The notes beneath the pieces are model-generated. The model saw only the letters and a program-made list of their open reading frames with translations, was not told the DNA's origin and ran no database searches. Below are positions 6,330 to 13,925 of a stretch of 42,846 nucleotides of DNA, one piece after another (position 1 is the first letter of the stretch; every line of letters begins with the position of its first letter). The translations under genes were made by a program, and so were the position numbers. Location: assembly GCF_012349115.1 (NCBI RefSeq), contig NZ_PQIG01000109.1, forward strand, positions 1-42,846, in the 5' to 3' direction. Source of the stretch: Rhizobium ruizarguesonis (GTDB lineage: Bacteria > Pseudomonadota > Alphaproteobacteria > Rhizobiales > Rhizobiaceae).

Positions 6330-8723
6330 ATGAAATCTCGCACGTTGTTGCTAACGTCATTTCTGATCTCAACCGGATTCTACATTGCGCCAATCCACGC
6401 GCAGACCATCACCGGCACCCCGGGCTCGCCCAGCGCCACGACAACCGTCGACGGGAGGTACCTTCCCAATCCGCCGGAGGCATTCGGCGGTGAGATCAAT
6501 CTCAGCGCCAAGGACTCGAAGCCCTATTGGCCGCCGCAAATCGTGCCGCCCAAGGGCGCGCCGAACATCCTCCTGATCATGACCGACGATGCCGGGTATG
6601 GAGTCTCAGGCACTTTCGGCGGCGTCATACCGACACCGGCGCTCGACCGGATCGCGCAGTCGGGACTGCGCTACACGCAGTTCAACTCCACGGCGCTCTG
6701 CTCGCCGACACGGGCAGCGCTGATTACCGGACGCAATCATCATTCGAGCGGCTTCGGTGTTATTTCCGAGCAAGCCACGGGCTATCCGGGCTACGATTCG
6801 GTCCTCGGCGTCGAGAACGCTACGATCGGCAACATTCTGAAGCAGAACGGCTACGCCACGTCATGGTTCGGCAAGAACCACAACACGCCGTCTTTCCAGT
6901 ACAGCAGCTCCGGACCTTTCGACCAATGGCCGTCCGGCATGGGTTTCGACTATTTTTATGGCTTCATGGGTGGCGACACCAACCAGTGGCAGCCCTATCT
7001 CTTCCAGGACCACACGCAGATTTTCCCCTGGGTTGGCAAGCCCGGCTACAACCTGATCACCGACGAGGCCGACAACGCGATCAACCACATCAAGCAGTTG
7101 AACGCGTCAGCGCCCGACAAGCCGTTTTTTGTCTACTATGTTCCCGGCGCCACGCATGCACCGCATCATCCGACGCCCGAATGGATTGAGAAGTTCAAGG
7201 GCAAGTTTGACAACGGCTGGAACACCATGCGTGACGAGATATTCGCCAACCAGAAGCGTCTCGGCGTCATCCCGCAGAATACGCTGCTGACCGCCTGGCC
7301 GGACGACCTGCCGAAATGGGAAACGCTCGACCCCGAGAGCAAGAAGCTCTTCGCCCGGCAAGCCGAGGTATTCGCCGCCTACGTGGCCTACTCCGACAAC
7401 GAGATCGGTCGGGTGATCCAGGCGGTGGAGGACGTCGGCAAACTCGACAACACCCTCATCATCTACATCGAGGGCGACAATGGCACGAGCGCGGAAGGGA
7501 GCACGCTCGGCACGCCGAGTGAACTGATCACCATCGAGGGCCTGACAATTCCGGTTGCCGAGCAGATGAAGTTCTATGACGCGTGGGGTTCCGACCAGAC
7601 CTACCCGCATATGTCGGTGGCCTGGTCATGGGCTTTCGACACGCCGTTCAAATGGACCAAGCAGGTCGCCTCGCATTTCGGCGGCACGCGGCAGGGCATG
7701 GCGATGTCGTGGCCGGCCCGCATCAAGGATGCCGGCGGCGTCCGCAACCAGTTCCACCATGTCATCGACATCGTGCCGACGATCCTCGAAGCCGTGGGCA
7801 TTCCGGCGCCGGTGATGGTCAATGGTGTTGCCCAGAAGCCGATCGAAGGGGTGAGCATGGCCTATGCCTGGGACAAGGCTAACGCCGAAGCTCCTTCCGC
7901 TCGACAGACGCAGTACTTCGAAATGTTCGGCAACCGAGGCATCTACCACGCGGGCTGGTATGCATGCACAACCCCACCAGCCGCGCCCTGGCTGATGGGG
8001 CAGTCCGCGATGCCGGAAGTCGTCAACGGCTATAAATGGGAGCTCTATAATCTCGCCGAGGACTTCTCCCAGGCTAACGACCTCGCGGCGGTCAATCCCG
8101 ACAAGCTGAACGAAATGCAGGAGCTATTCCTGCTGGAAGCCGCGAAGTACGGCGTGTTCCCGCTCGACAACTCTATCCTGGAGCGCCTCATGACACCCCG
8201 GCCAAGTGCGACCGCCGGACGGAACGTGTTCAGCTATTCGGGCGTCATCTCCGGTCTGCCCGGCAGTAACGCCCCGAACATCGTGAACAAGTCCTACACC
8301 ATCACCGCGGAGATCGAAGTTCCGGCAGATGGCACCGAGGGCATGATCGTCACCACGGGTGGCAAATTTGCCGGCTACGGCCTCTATTTGCTCAAAGGCA
8401 AGCCGGTGTTTCTCTACAACTTCATGGATATGGAGCGGTTCCGTTGGGAGGGCTCCGACGTGCTGACACCGGGCAAGCACACCATCGTGTTCGACTTTAA
8501 GTCGGACGGACCAGGCATGGCCAAGGGTGGAAGCGGCGTTCTGACGGTGGACGGCGAGGAGGTTGCCAGCCAGAAAATCCCGCATACAGTCCCTGCCTTG
8601 ATGCCGTGGGACGAGACATTCGATGTCGGCTTGGATACGCGCACCGGCGTCGAGGACAAGGACTATCAGGTTCCGTTCGAATTCACCGGAACCATCGACA
8701 AGCTGACCGTGCAGTTGAACTGA
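6330..8723 (+). CDS. Exported formylglycine-type arylsulfatase
   Basis: 797-residue type I sulfatase that hydrolyses sulfate esters in the periplasm, probably for sulfur scavenging. The ATG at 6330 follows AGGAGG by 6 bases (a GTG directly precedes it). A signal peptide covers about residues 1-25 (cleavage after PIHA). The sulfatase core starts at PNILLIMTDDAGYG, with metal ligands at the paired Asp near 86-87. The signature CSPTRAALITGR begins at Cys124, the residue converted to formylglycine. GDNGTSAEG near residue 390 supplies further metal ligands. The last 200 residues form a beta-rich domain (SYTITAEIEVPADGTEG onward) seen in the long sulfatases. No formylglycine-generating enzyme is nearby, so maturation must come from elsewhere or use an alternative route. 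Confidence 0.93.
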   Translation: MKSRTLLLTSFLISTGFYIAPIHAQTITGTPGSPSATTTVDGRYLPNPPEAFGGEINLSAKDSKPYWPPQIVPPKGAPNILLIMTDDAGYGVSGTFGGVIPTPALDRIAQSGLRYTQFNSTALCSPTRAALITGRNHHSSGFGVISEQATGYPGYDSVLGVENATIGNILKQNGYATSWFGKNHNTPSFQYSSSGPFDQWPSGMGFDYFYGFMGGDTNQWQPYLFQDHTQIFPWVGKPGYNLITDEADNAINHIKQLNASAPDKPFFVYYVPGATHAPHHPTPEWIEKFKGKFDNGWNTMRDEIFANQKRLGVIPQNTLLTAWPDDLPKWETLDPESKKLFARQAEVFAAYVAYSDNEIGRVIQAVEDVGKLDNTLIIYIEGDNGTSAEGSTLGTPSELITIEGLTIPVAEQMKFYDAWGSDQTYPHMSVAWSWAFDTPFKWTKQVASHFGGTRQGMAMSWPARIKDAGGVRNQFHHVIDIVPTILEAVGIPAPVMVNGVAQKPIEGVSMAYAWDKANAEAPSARQTQYFEMFGNRGIYHAGWYACTTPPAAPWLMGQSAMPEVVNGYKWELYNLAEDFSQANDLAAVNPDKLNEMQELFLLEAAKYGVFPLDNSILERLMTPRPSATAGRNVFSYSGVISGLPGSNAPNIVNKSYTITAEIEVPADGTEGMIVTTGGKFAGYGLYLLKGKPVFLYNFMDMERFRWEGSDVLTPGKHTIVFDFKSDGPGMAKGGSGVLTVDGEEVASQKIPHTVPALMPWDETFDVGLDTRTGVEDKDYQVPFEFTGTIDKLTVQLN

Positions 8724-8733
8724 GTTGAGCTAA

Positions 8734-8763
8734 TGGCGGCTCTGATGCGAACCAGGGCCGCCA
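8734..8763. terminator. Hairpin after the arylsulfatase
   Basis: TGGCGGCTCTG (8734-8744) pairs with CAGGGCCGCCA (8753-8763), with one G-T wobble and an 8-nt loop, 11 bp after the sulfatase stop. There is no T run, so it is a terminator-like or mRNA-protecting hairpin. Confidence 0.5.
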
Positions 8764-9116
8764 ATGGCGAGACTGCTGAAAGAGGGAAACTGAGTGCAAG
8801 CGCAAAGCCAGTATTGTTATGCTCCACTCAGACTGCAACGAACGCGATCTTGACGGAAGCAAAGTTCTGAGGCTTGCCGATCGTTGCAGTGGATTGGTCC
8901 GACCGACTGCTCTGGGTCGAAAGCAGACCCATCGCCCCATCATCATCCCCCATCATCATCCCCCCCTCATCATCCAATGGCGAAGGTAAACTGACGACCA
9001 CCGATCCAGCCCGTGCCGCTTCCCTTCTCTCGCTTCGAACAGCGAGTAAGGAGAAGGAGCCACTTTCGCCGTTACTGCGGTGAACGTCCCTTCGCTCGAC
9101 TTTGGCCCTTGGCAGA
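8764..9116. other. Intergenic stretch with a CATCATCATCCCC low-complexity tract
   Basis: No gene is evident. At about 8937-8976 the unit CATCATCATCCCC occurs twice, followed by a shortened third copy. The tract could be hypervariable by slippage. Nothing else recognisable lies between the sulfatase hairpin and the TetR gene. Confidence 0.5.
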
Positions 9117-9710
9117 TCACAAACGCTGCACCAGCAGGCCTGCCGCCAAGGCATGGAAAGCCTCGACCGCCTTTGGCAGCACGCTCTGCGGATCTTCGCT
9201 GGCGGCGATCCAGAGAGCCGCATTGAGAGCGGCGCCGCTCAGCAACCGGGCCGCCGCCTCCGGGTCAAGCGGCTTGAGGATGCCTTGGGCGATCAGGCGC
9301 CCCACAGTGCTCTTGGTCACCTGCAGGCAATTGTTCTGGCTCGGCCACTGCGAGGGATCCCCCAGCACCGCAGGTCCGTCGAGCAGGACGATGCGCTGGA
9401 CTTCCGGATTGAGCGCCATCTCGATATAGGCGGCCCCCTCGGCGAGCAGGCCCTGCCAATCGTTGCCTGCGCCCGCCCCGATCTCCTGAGCGCGCACCGC
9501 CATCTCAGTGTCGATCTGATCGACCACCGCCGCCAGCAGCCCGCGCTTGTCCTGGAAGTTGTGGTAAAGCGCGCCCCGTGTCAGACCGACGTCGGCCGTC
9601 AGTTCATCCATCGACGCTGCGGAGTACCCCTTTTCCGCAAAAGCCTTTCGTGCCGCCGCGATCAATTTGACGCGGTTTTCCTGCATCGTTTCGCTGCGCT
9701 TCTTGACCAT
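9117..9710 (-). CDS. TetR-family transcriptional regulator
   Basis: 197-residue repressor. The N-terminal helix-turn-helix (about residues 13-58) shows the family pattern LIAAARKAFAEKGYSAASMD, then GLTRGALYHNFQDKRGLL. The C-terminal ligand domain resembles TetR_C proteins that sense small organic molecules. MVKKRSE at 9710 is taken as the start because GAGAG lies just upstream; in-frame ATGs at 9728 and further upstream would fall inside the first operator palindrome. It is divergent from a RidA gene with three palindromes between them, so it very likely represses both genes. The inducer is unknown. Confidence 0.93.
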   Translation of the reverse strand: MVKKRSETMQENRVKLIAAARKAFAEKGYSAASMDELTADVGLTRGALYHNFQDKRGLLAAVVDQIDTEMAVRAQEIGAGAGNDWQGLLAEGAAYIEMALNPEVQRIVLLDGPAVLGDPSQWPSQNNCLQVTKSTVGRLIAQGILKPLDPEAAARLLSGAALNAALWIAASEDPQSVLPKAVEAFHALAAGLLVQRL

Positions 9711-9725
9711 TCCATCTCTCAATTT

Positions 9726-9793
9726 CATATACGAAGCGTATATGGACTTGACATACGATGCGTACGCCCGCATATTTCACATACGAACCGTAT
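9726..9793. promoter_or_regulatory. Three-copy TetR operator array (ATACG-N3-CGTAT)
   Basis: Three palindromes lie between the divergent genes. The first, CATATACGAAGCGTATATG (9726-9744), is a perfect 19-mer. The second is ATACGATGCGTAC (9753-9765), with one mismatch in the arms. The third is ATACGAACCGTAT (9781-9793). Centres fall at 9735, 9759 and 9787, spaced 24 and 28 bp. They overlap the predicted promoter of the RidA gene, so occupancy should block it, and the first site also covers the region upstream of the TetR start. Confidence 0.82.
9748..9776 (+). promoter_or_regulatory. Sigma-70-like promoter of the RidA gene
   Basis: TTGACA (9748-9753) is a perfect -35 box. It is followed after 17 bp by CATATT (9771-9776) as a plausible -10. 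It faces the RidA gene. The second TetR palindrome overlaps the -35 edge and spacer, and the third lies just downstream of the -10. Confidence 0.6.
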
Positions 9794-9866
9794 ACCAAAT
9801 TTGGCGCGAGATGTGAAGCGTCACGCCGCGCTCATCGGTCGTTGTCAACAATGAAGAGAGATCAGA

Positions 9867-10256
9867 ATGACCCAACGCGAACCAATCTTTCCCGCCAACC
9901 GGCACGCTCTTTACGAGGAGCATGGCTATTCCGCCGCGATCCGATCCGGCGATCTGCTGTTTGTGTCCGGACAGGTCGGCAGCCGTCCGGATGGAACACC
10001 CGAACCCGATTTCGAACGCCAGGTCCGGCTCGCCTTTGAAAACCTGAAGGCGACGCTGAGTGCCGCCGGATGCACGCTGGATGATATCGTTGACGTCACC
10101 AGCTTCCACACCGACCCCGAAAACCAGTTCGGAACGATCATGGCGGTCAAGCAGGAGATTTTCAGCAAGCCACCCTACCCGAATTGGACGGCCATCGGCG
10201 TCAACTGGCTCGCCGGCTTCGACTTCGAGATCAAGGTCATCGCCCGTATTCCGTGA
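9867..10256 (+). CDS. RidA/YjgF family (enamine/imine deaminase-like) protein
   Basis: 129-residue trimeric RidA-fold protein. Family members hydrolyse reactive imines or act in degradation of amino-acid-derived or aromatic compounds. Visible signatures are GDLLFVSGQVGSRPDGTP (about residues 28-45), AFENLKATLSAAGCTLDDIV, and the C-terminal YPNWTAIGVNWLAGFDFEIKV. Canonical RidA has an Arg in the R-x-x-V/A motif near residue 105 to bind the substrate carboxylate; here the position reads WTAIGVNWLA, so the classical RidA activity may be absent. The ribosome site GAAGAGAG lies upstream. Regulated by the adjacent TetR through three operators. Confidence 0.9.
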   Translation: MTQREPIFPANRHALYEEHGYSAAIRSGDLLFVSGQVGSRPDGTPEPDFERQVRLAFENLKATLSAAGCTLDDIVDVTSFHTDPENQFGTIMAVKQEIFSKPPYPNWTAIGVNWLAGFDFEIKVIARIP

Positions 10257-10528
10257 AGTCACTGACATTGCCGGGGCCGCATCCGTCACCCGCACGACGT
10301 GCCGGCAGGAGAGCGGCCCCGCGCTGCCACCCCTAGGACATTTGACGGCAGCACAACTTTAGGAGTTAGAGGATTGGCCTCACACCGAGAGGCTTCCTTG
10401 AAGCGCGCCGTGGATCGTCGGTTACCCCACACCGTTACTGTCTGCTTACATTGCCCCGGCGCCGCAGAGAATGAGCCGCAGCGCGCCGCTCTGCCATATA
10501 TTTAGAAAAATCAATTGCATATTCTCGG
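10257..10528. other. Intergenic region without a gene
   Basis: Nothing with coding character is seen between the RidA stop and the EcfG-type promoter. The last 80 bp are AT-richer, as expected upstream of a promoter. Confidence 0.5.
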
Positions 10529-10553
10529 GGAACAAAGATCTCCTCTGCATGTT
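10529..10553 (+). promoter_or_regulatory. EcfG (general stress sigma) type promoter
   Basis: GGAAC (10529-10533) is followed after 17 bases by GTT (10551-10553), matching the alphaproteobacterial EcfG consensus GGAAC-N16/17-(C)GTT. It lies 47 bp before the PepSY-type gene, which is followed by a YflT-type stress gene. This suggests PhyR/EcfG control of both. The match is by eye. Confidence 0.65.
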
Positions 10554-10599
10554 TTCACCGCACGGATCGTCATCTGATCCGCAAATGGAGGAAACATAT

Positions 10600-10917
10600 A
10601 TGAAGAAGATCGTCTTTGCGGCGGCAATTCTCGGCGCGTCTGCCATTGCAGCCTTTGCCCAAACCACACCGGCTCCATCCAAGGATGGAAATACACCTGC
10701 GGTTGCAACCACAGATACCAAAAATCCGACCGCTCCCGTTGAGGGCGCCAATAGCTTTACCGAAGCTCAGGCGAAGGATCGCATTGCGGATGCGGGCTAC
10801 ACCGACGTCAAGGATCTCAAGCTCGATGACAAGGGAATCTGGATGGCCTCCGGCATGAAGGACGGCAAAGCCGTCGCCATTGCCCTCGATTATCAAGGCA
10901 ACATCGTCGCCAAGTAA
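10600..10917 (+). CDS. Exported PepSY-like small protein
   Basis: 105 residues. A signal peptide covers residues 1-20 (MKKIVFAAAILGASAIAAFA), followed by a Thr/Pro-rich linker. A C-terminal PepSY-like module follows (YTDVKDLKLDDKGIWMASGM and then AIALDYQGNIVAK). Such proteins are periplasmic and their role is unclear; some modulate envelope peptidases. The ATG at 10600 follows GGAGG. An EcfG-type promoter lies upstream, and a YflT-type gene follows after 15 bp, so the two are probably co-transcribed as stress genes. Confidence 0.85.
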   Translation: MKKIVFAAAILGASAIAAFAQTTPAPSKDGNTPAVATTDTKNPTAPVEGANSFTEAQAKDRIADAGYTDVKDLKLDDKGIWMASGMKDGKAVAIALDYQGNIVAK

Positions 10918-10932
10918 CCCCCAGGGAGAAAC

Positions 10933-11535
10933 ATGATGAGAACTGTAACCGGACTTTTCGACGACTACTCGGACGCTCGCTCCGCCGTCAGCAAATTGGA
11001 AGCGGCAGGCATTCCCTCAAACGACATCAGCATCGTCTCCAACAAGGCTGGCCGCATCGATCGCGACTCTGACGTTGGCGAGGATGCCGCGACCGGCGCC
11101 GGCATCGGCGCTGCCGTCGGTGGCGCTGGCGGCCTGCTCACCGGACTGGGCCTGATGGCCATTCCGGGTGTCGGGCCGGTGGTTGCCGCAGGCTGGCTTG
11201 CCGCGACTGCGGCCGGGGCTGTCGCCGGCGCCGTCGCTGGCGGTGCCGCCGGTGGCCTGATCGGCGCCCTCACCGACTCGGGCGTCCCGGAAGTCGATGC
11301 CCACCTCTATGCCGAAGGTGTCCGCCGTGGCGGCAGCTTGGTCACCGCCAAGGTCGACGACACCCGCGCGCCCGAGGCGCAGGCCATCCTCCAGGGTTCA
11401 AACTGGGTCGACCCGATCGAACGCCGGCGTGCCTATAACGAGCAGGGATGGACCCGGTTCGACGACGCGCTCGATCCTTATTCCCCTGAACAGATCGCGC
11501 AGGAGCGCGACCGGTATCGGCCGACCGCCATCTAA
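10933..11535 (+). CDS. YflT/GsiB-type general stress protein with glycine-zipper membrane core
   Basis: 200 residues. The N-terminal general-stress fold (TVTGLFDDYSDARSAVSKLE, residues 4-23) is followed by a Gly/Ala-rich hydrophobic core (about residues 53-112) like a glycine-zipper membrane segment. A C-terminal region ends in AYNEQGWTRFDDALDPYSPE. The N-terminus resembles the YflT/DUF1269 stress family. The ATG follows GGGAG. The last 140 nt plus the terminator are duplicated 2.1 kb downstream (13732-13937). It is probably in one operon with the upstream EcfG-promoted gene. Confidence 0.88.
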   Translation: MMRTVTGLFDDYSDARSAVSKLEAAGIPSNDISIVSNKAGRIDRDSDVGEDAATGAGIGAAVGGAGGLLTGLGLMAIPGVGPVVAAGWLAATAAGAVAGAVAGGAAGGLIGALTDSGVPEVDAHLYAEGVRRGGSLVTAKVDDTRAPEAQAILQGSNWVDPIERRRAYNEQGWTRFDDALDPYSPEQIAQERDRYRPTAI

Positions 11536-11546
11536 CCGCCCTTGAG

Positions 11547-11581
11547 TTCAACCCTCCTTGCACGTCGCAAGGAGGGTTGAA
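11547..11581 (+). terminator. Strong 15-bp hairpin after the stress gene
   Basis: TTCAACCCTCCTTGC (11547-11561) pairs perfectly with GCAAGGAGGGTTGAA (11567-11581) around the loop ACGTC, 12 bp after the stop. It lacks a long T run but is the obvious transcript end. A decayed copy of the same hairpin follows the duplicated gene tail near 13891-13925. Confidence 0.75.
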
Positions 11582-11633
11582 GCGTTGATTTCACGCAGAG
11601 AAGCGGGCAAGACCATCCGCAAGACGCATCCGA

Positions 11634-11726
11634 GGTGGCACCAATTATCCGCGCCTTGCCGCCATCAAGAAGCAATACGATCCGACCAATTTCTTCCGAT
11701 TGAACCAAAACATCAGGTCTGGATAA
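11634..11726 (+). pseudogene. Orphan C-terminal tail of a BBE-type FAD-linked oxidase
   Basis: Translation of 11634-11726 gives GTNYPRLAAIKKQYDPTNFF followed by RLNQNIRSG and a stop. This is the highly conserved C-terminal end of BBE-domain flavoproteins. The complete relative at 21258-22598 ends in YQRLASLKTRFDPHNMFRLN. Only 30 residues remain, with no start codon, so this is the truncated 3' end of a lost gene. It sits between the stress gene terminator and a GNAT gene, inside the segment bracketed by the duplicated stress-gene tail. Confidence 0.82.
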
Positions 11727-11804
11727 TTCGGAATTCGGGGGGGGAACCGTGCGCAGTCGCTGGACGATCCTCCCGAACGAAATTCGTCATATGGAGACTT
11801 GAAC

Positions 11805-12341
11805 ATGGCCAGTGAAAACTTTCGGCAGCGGATAGCACAACGCGAGGATCTCCCGGCCCTGATTGCGCTCATGAACGCGGCGATCTCTGAACTCCAGAAG
11901 CCCTTTCTGGATGACGCTCAGATCCAATCCAGCCGCACCATCATGGGGCTGGATACACAACTTGTCGACGACGGGACTTACTTCCTCGTGGAGCACAACG
12001 GCGTTTTGGCAGGTTGCGGCGGTTGGAGCCGGCGCGCAACGATGTATGGTGGAGATCAGTCGCCTGGACGTGATGCAGCGCTGCTTGATCCTGCCAAGGA
12101 TGCAGCACGCATCAGAGCCATGTACACCCATCCGGACTTTGTCCGGCGGGGGGTCGGCCGCCTGATCCTTGCGCTTTGTGAGCGTGCAGCCAAGGCCGAG
12201 GGCTTCGCCCGTGCCGAGCTGGCGGCTACCGCGGCCGGAGAGCCACTGTATCGCGCCTGCGGGTACCAACCCGTCAAGAAATTCTTCGACGAGCGTGGCG
12301 GGGCTCCGGTTCCTATCCTGCTTATGAGCAAGACGTTCTGA
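11805..12341 (+). CDS. GNAT-family N-acetyltransferase
   Basis: 178 residues. The GNAT fold is recognisable from IAQREDLPALIALMNAAI at the N-terminus, the beta4 strand and acetyl-CoA loop IRAMYTHPDFVRRGVGRLIL (about residues 107-126, with the R/Q-x-x-G-x-G/A loop as RRGVGR), and the C-terminal ATAAGEPLYRACGYQPVKKF. The substrate cannot be deduced. The ATG at 11805 has GGAGA seven bases upstream. It stands alone; the upstream 80 bp include the orphan BBE tail, suggesting it was inserted together with flanking debris. Confidence 0.9.
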   Translation: MASENFRQRIAQREDLPALIALMNAAISELQKPFLDDAQIQSSRTIMGLDTQLVDDGTYFLVEHNGVLAGCGGWSRRATMYGGDQSPGRDAALLDPAKDAARIRAMYTHPDFVRRGVGRLILALCERAAKAEGFARAELAATAAGEPLYRACGYQPVKKFFDERGGAPVPILLMSKTF

Positions 12342-12499
12342 CCTCCGGCCCAGCGTGAAGGAATGACCGATTTGGGGCCGTTAGCGGCCTGGCAGCTTTT
12401 TGGCTGCCGAGGAACGACAGCTGATGATCATCCCGCGGGGTTAAGGTCTGAGAACGGCCCACACCAGGCCCTCGCAGGCCCATTGCATGCTCTCCAGAA
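12342..12499. other. Convergent intergenic region with a hairpin
   Basis: GGCAGC (12391-12396) and GCTGCC (12403-12408) form a small stem with a T-rich loop between the convergent GNAT and methyltransferase genes. It is a plausible bidirectional transcription stop. No gene is seen. Confidence 0.45.
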
Positions 12500-13306
12500 T
12501 CAGGCTGGGACCAAGCCACGCACCACACGGAACATCATGGGAAATGACCGGGGTCCATCGGGCAAGCCAACCAGATACCCGGCACGAACATGCTGTTCGA
12601 TCGAACCGCGGGCGTCGTCCGAAAGTGCCATCAATATGCCTGTGACGCTGCCCGGGCCGTCGGTGAACGTAGCCCAATAATCCGCGAAGGACGCATACTC
12701 GCAATCCACGACAACGGGAATCTCCGTCACGTCGACGAGGCCGATCTTCCGCCACAACGTCGCTTGACCATTAGGCCAGAAGAGCTGGCGCCCCGCCCGC
12801 ATGGATCTCAGCCTGGCGAAGTCGGTCTCAAGCACGGCGCCGGTGTTAATGACGAGATCGAAGGCGGGCATGCCGCCCAAGAACTGAGTAACGGCGGACG
12901 CGACCACGCCACCTGGACGGGTCACGCGCTTCATCTCGGCAACTACCTGTTCAATTTCCGGGATAACGTCCAGGGCCAGCGTGGAAACGGCCGCATCGAA
13001 AAAGTTAGTGTCGAACCGCATGTGCCGGACATCGCCGTGTTCATAGGCGATATTGGGGTGGGATCGTCGACGGCGGGCTCCTTCCAGGTATCCCTCCGAT
13101 GCGTCAACCCCGATCACCTGCGCTCCCGCCTCGGCCAGTGCTTTCGACAACACACCTGTCCCACATGCTACATCGAGCACGCGACTGCCCGGAGCAATAT
13201 TGGCGCGTGTGAGAAATGGGCTTGCCAGATGTTCGCTCCAGCGCCCTATGAATGTCTCGTAGACGTCGGGATCAGCCCAATTATATCGTAGTTCTGCGGC
13301 TTCCAT
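12500..13306 (-). CDS. Class I SAM-dependent methyltransferase
   Basis: 268 residues, UbiE/Methyltransf_11-like. Motif I is SRVLDVACGTGVLSKALAEA (about residues 41-60), the acidic residue at the end of beta2 is in IGVDASEGYL, and beta4 is FDAAVSTLALDVIPE. Then comes KRVTRPGGVV. It transfers a methyl group from S-adenosylmethionine to an unknown small molecule. MEAAELRYNW at 13306 is the chosen start, supported by GAGAGGA upstream. It lies on the opposite strand to the GNAT gene inside the segment flanked by the duplicated stress-gene tail. Confidence 0.9.
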   Translation of the reverse strand: MEAAELRYNWADPDVYETFIGRWSEHLASPFLTRANIAPGSRVLDVACGTGVLSKALAEAGAQVIGVDASEGYLEGARRRRSHPNIAYEHGDVRHMRFDTNFFDAAVSTLALDVIPEIEQVVAEMKRVTRPGGVVASAVTQFLGGMPAFDLVINTGAVLETDFARLRSMRAGRQLFWPNGQATLWRKIGLVDVTEIPVVVDCEYASFADYWATFTDGPGSVTGILMALSDDARGSIEQHVRAGYLVGLPDGPRSFPMMFRVVRGLVPA

Positions 13307-13665
13307 GTCTTGCCATCCTCTCTCGATCAAGAATGGACCGTAACACGGCCATTCGGGTCGCACGTATCGCCGTCACACCGGGCAATCCAGTGGAACCTTG
13401 TTAACGCTTCTCAAGAAAATATGACACAGCGGGATCCCCTGAAATCACACTGGCCTTCCCCTCGGGGGGCTCCGACGTGCCGCCTGGTTGGTTTGACTAG
13501 TGTGATCCGCGTAGATCGCACGGCGGGAGCTCGCTTCGCCCACTCACTGCAATCCTTCAGCCCGGCCCGTGGTCTAAAGGATCAATTGCCAGCCAGGAAC
13601 TGCGGATCGCTGGACAACGTCCGCTATTAGCGCGAGAATCCCGTTGCTGAACGACTGCTAAGAGG
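13307..13665. other. Intergenic stretch without a recognisable gene
   Basis: About 360 bp upstream of the methyltransferase. No convincing frame or hairpin was found. It leads into the inverted copy of a terminator repeat and the duplicated stress-gene tail. Confidence 0.45.
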
Positions 13666-13714
13666 GCGCAAAGCAGCCTTATCCTTCGATAACCAAAAAG
13701 TCCGCTCTTTGGGC
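13666..13714 (-). repeat. Inverted copy of an intergenic terminator repeat
   Basis: Read on the minus strand, this 49-bp stretch (AGCGGACTTTTT, then GGTTATCGAAGGATAAGGCT) is nearly identical to 32331-32381 on the plus strand. It sits directly before the duplicated tail of the stress gene. This suggests that repeat-mediated recombination shaped this junction. Confidence 0.7.
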
Positions 13715-13731
13715 AGAAGGTGGACCGACAG

Positions 13732-13875
13732 CTCCAGGGTTCAAACTGGGTCGACCCGATCGAACGTCGGCGTGCCTATAACGAGCAGGGATGGAGCCGG
13801 TTCGACGACACGCTCGATCCCTACGCCCCAGAGCAGATCGCGCAAGAGCGCGACCGCTATCGGCGGACCGCCTAA
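13732..13875 (+). pseudogene. Duplicated 3' end of the YflT-type stress gene
   Basis: Encodes LQGSNWVDPIERRRAYNEQG, then WSRFDDTLDPYAPEQIAQER, then DRYRRTA and a stop. This matches the last 47 residues of the intact gene ending at 11535, with a few substitutions. Homology starts abruptly at CTCCAGGG and continues through the downstream hairpin to about 13937. It has no start and no N-terminal part, so it is a truncated copy left by duplication or insertion. Confidence 0.9.
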
Positions 13876-13890
13876 CCGGCCTTGAGTTTC

Positions 13891-13925
13891 AACCTTCCTC
13901 GCACGTCGCTAGGAGGGTTGAAGCG
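13891..13925 (+). repeat. Decayed copy of the stress-gene terminator hairpin
   Basis: TTTCAACCTTCCTCGC...GCTAGGAGGGTTGAA repeats the hairpin found at 11547-11581 with a few mismatches in the stem. The following bases GCGTTGATCTCACGCA also match the first copy, extending the duplication to about 13937. Confidence 0.75.

Noticed and set aside
12590..13291. Plus-strand frame opposite the methyltransferase
   Set aside because: The minus strand has all SAM methyltransferase motifs; this frame is its shadow.
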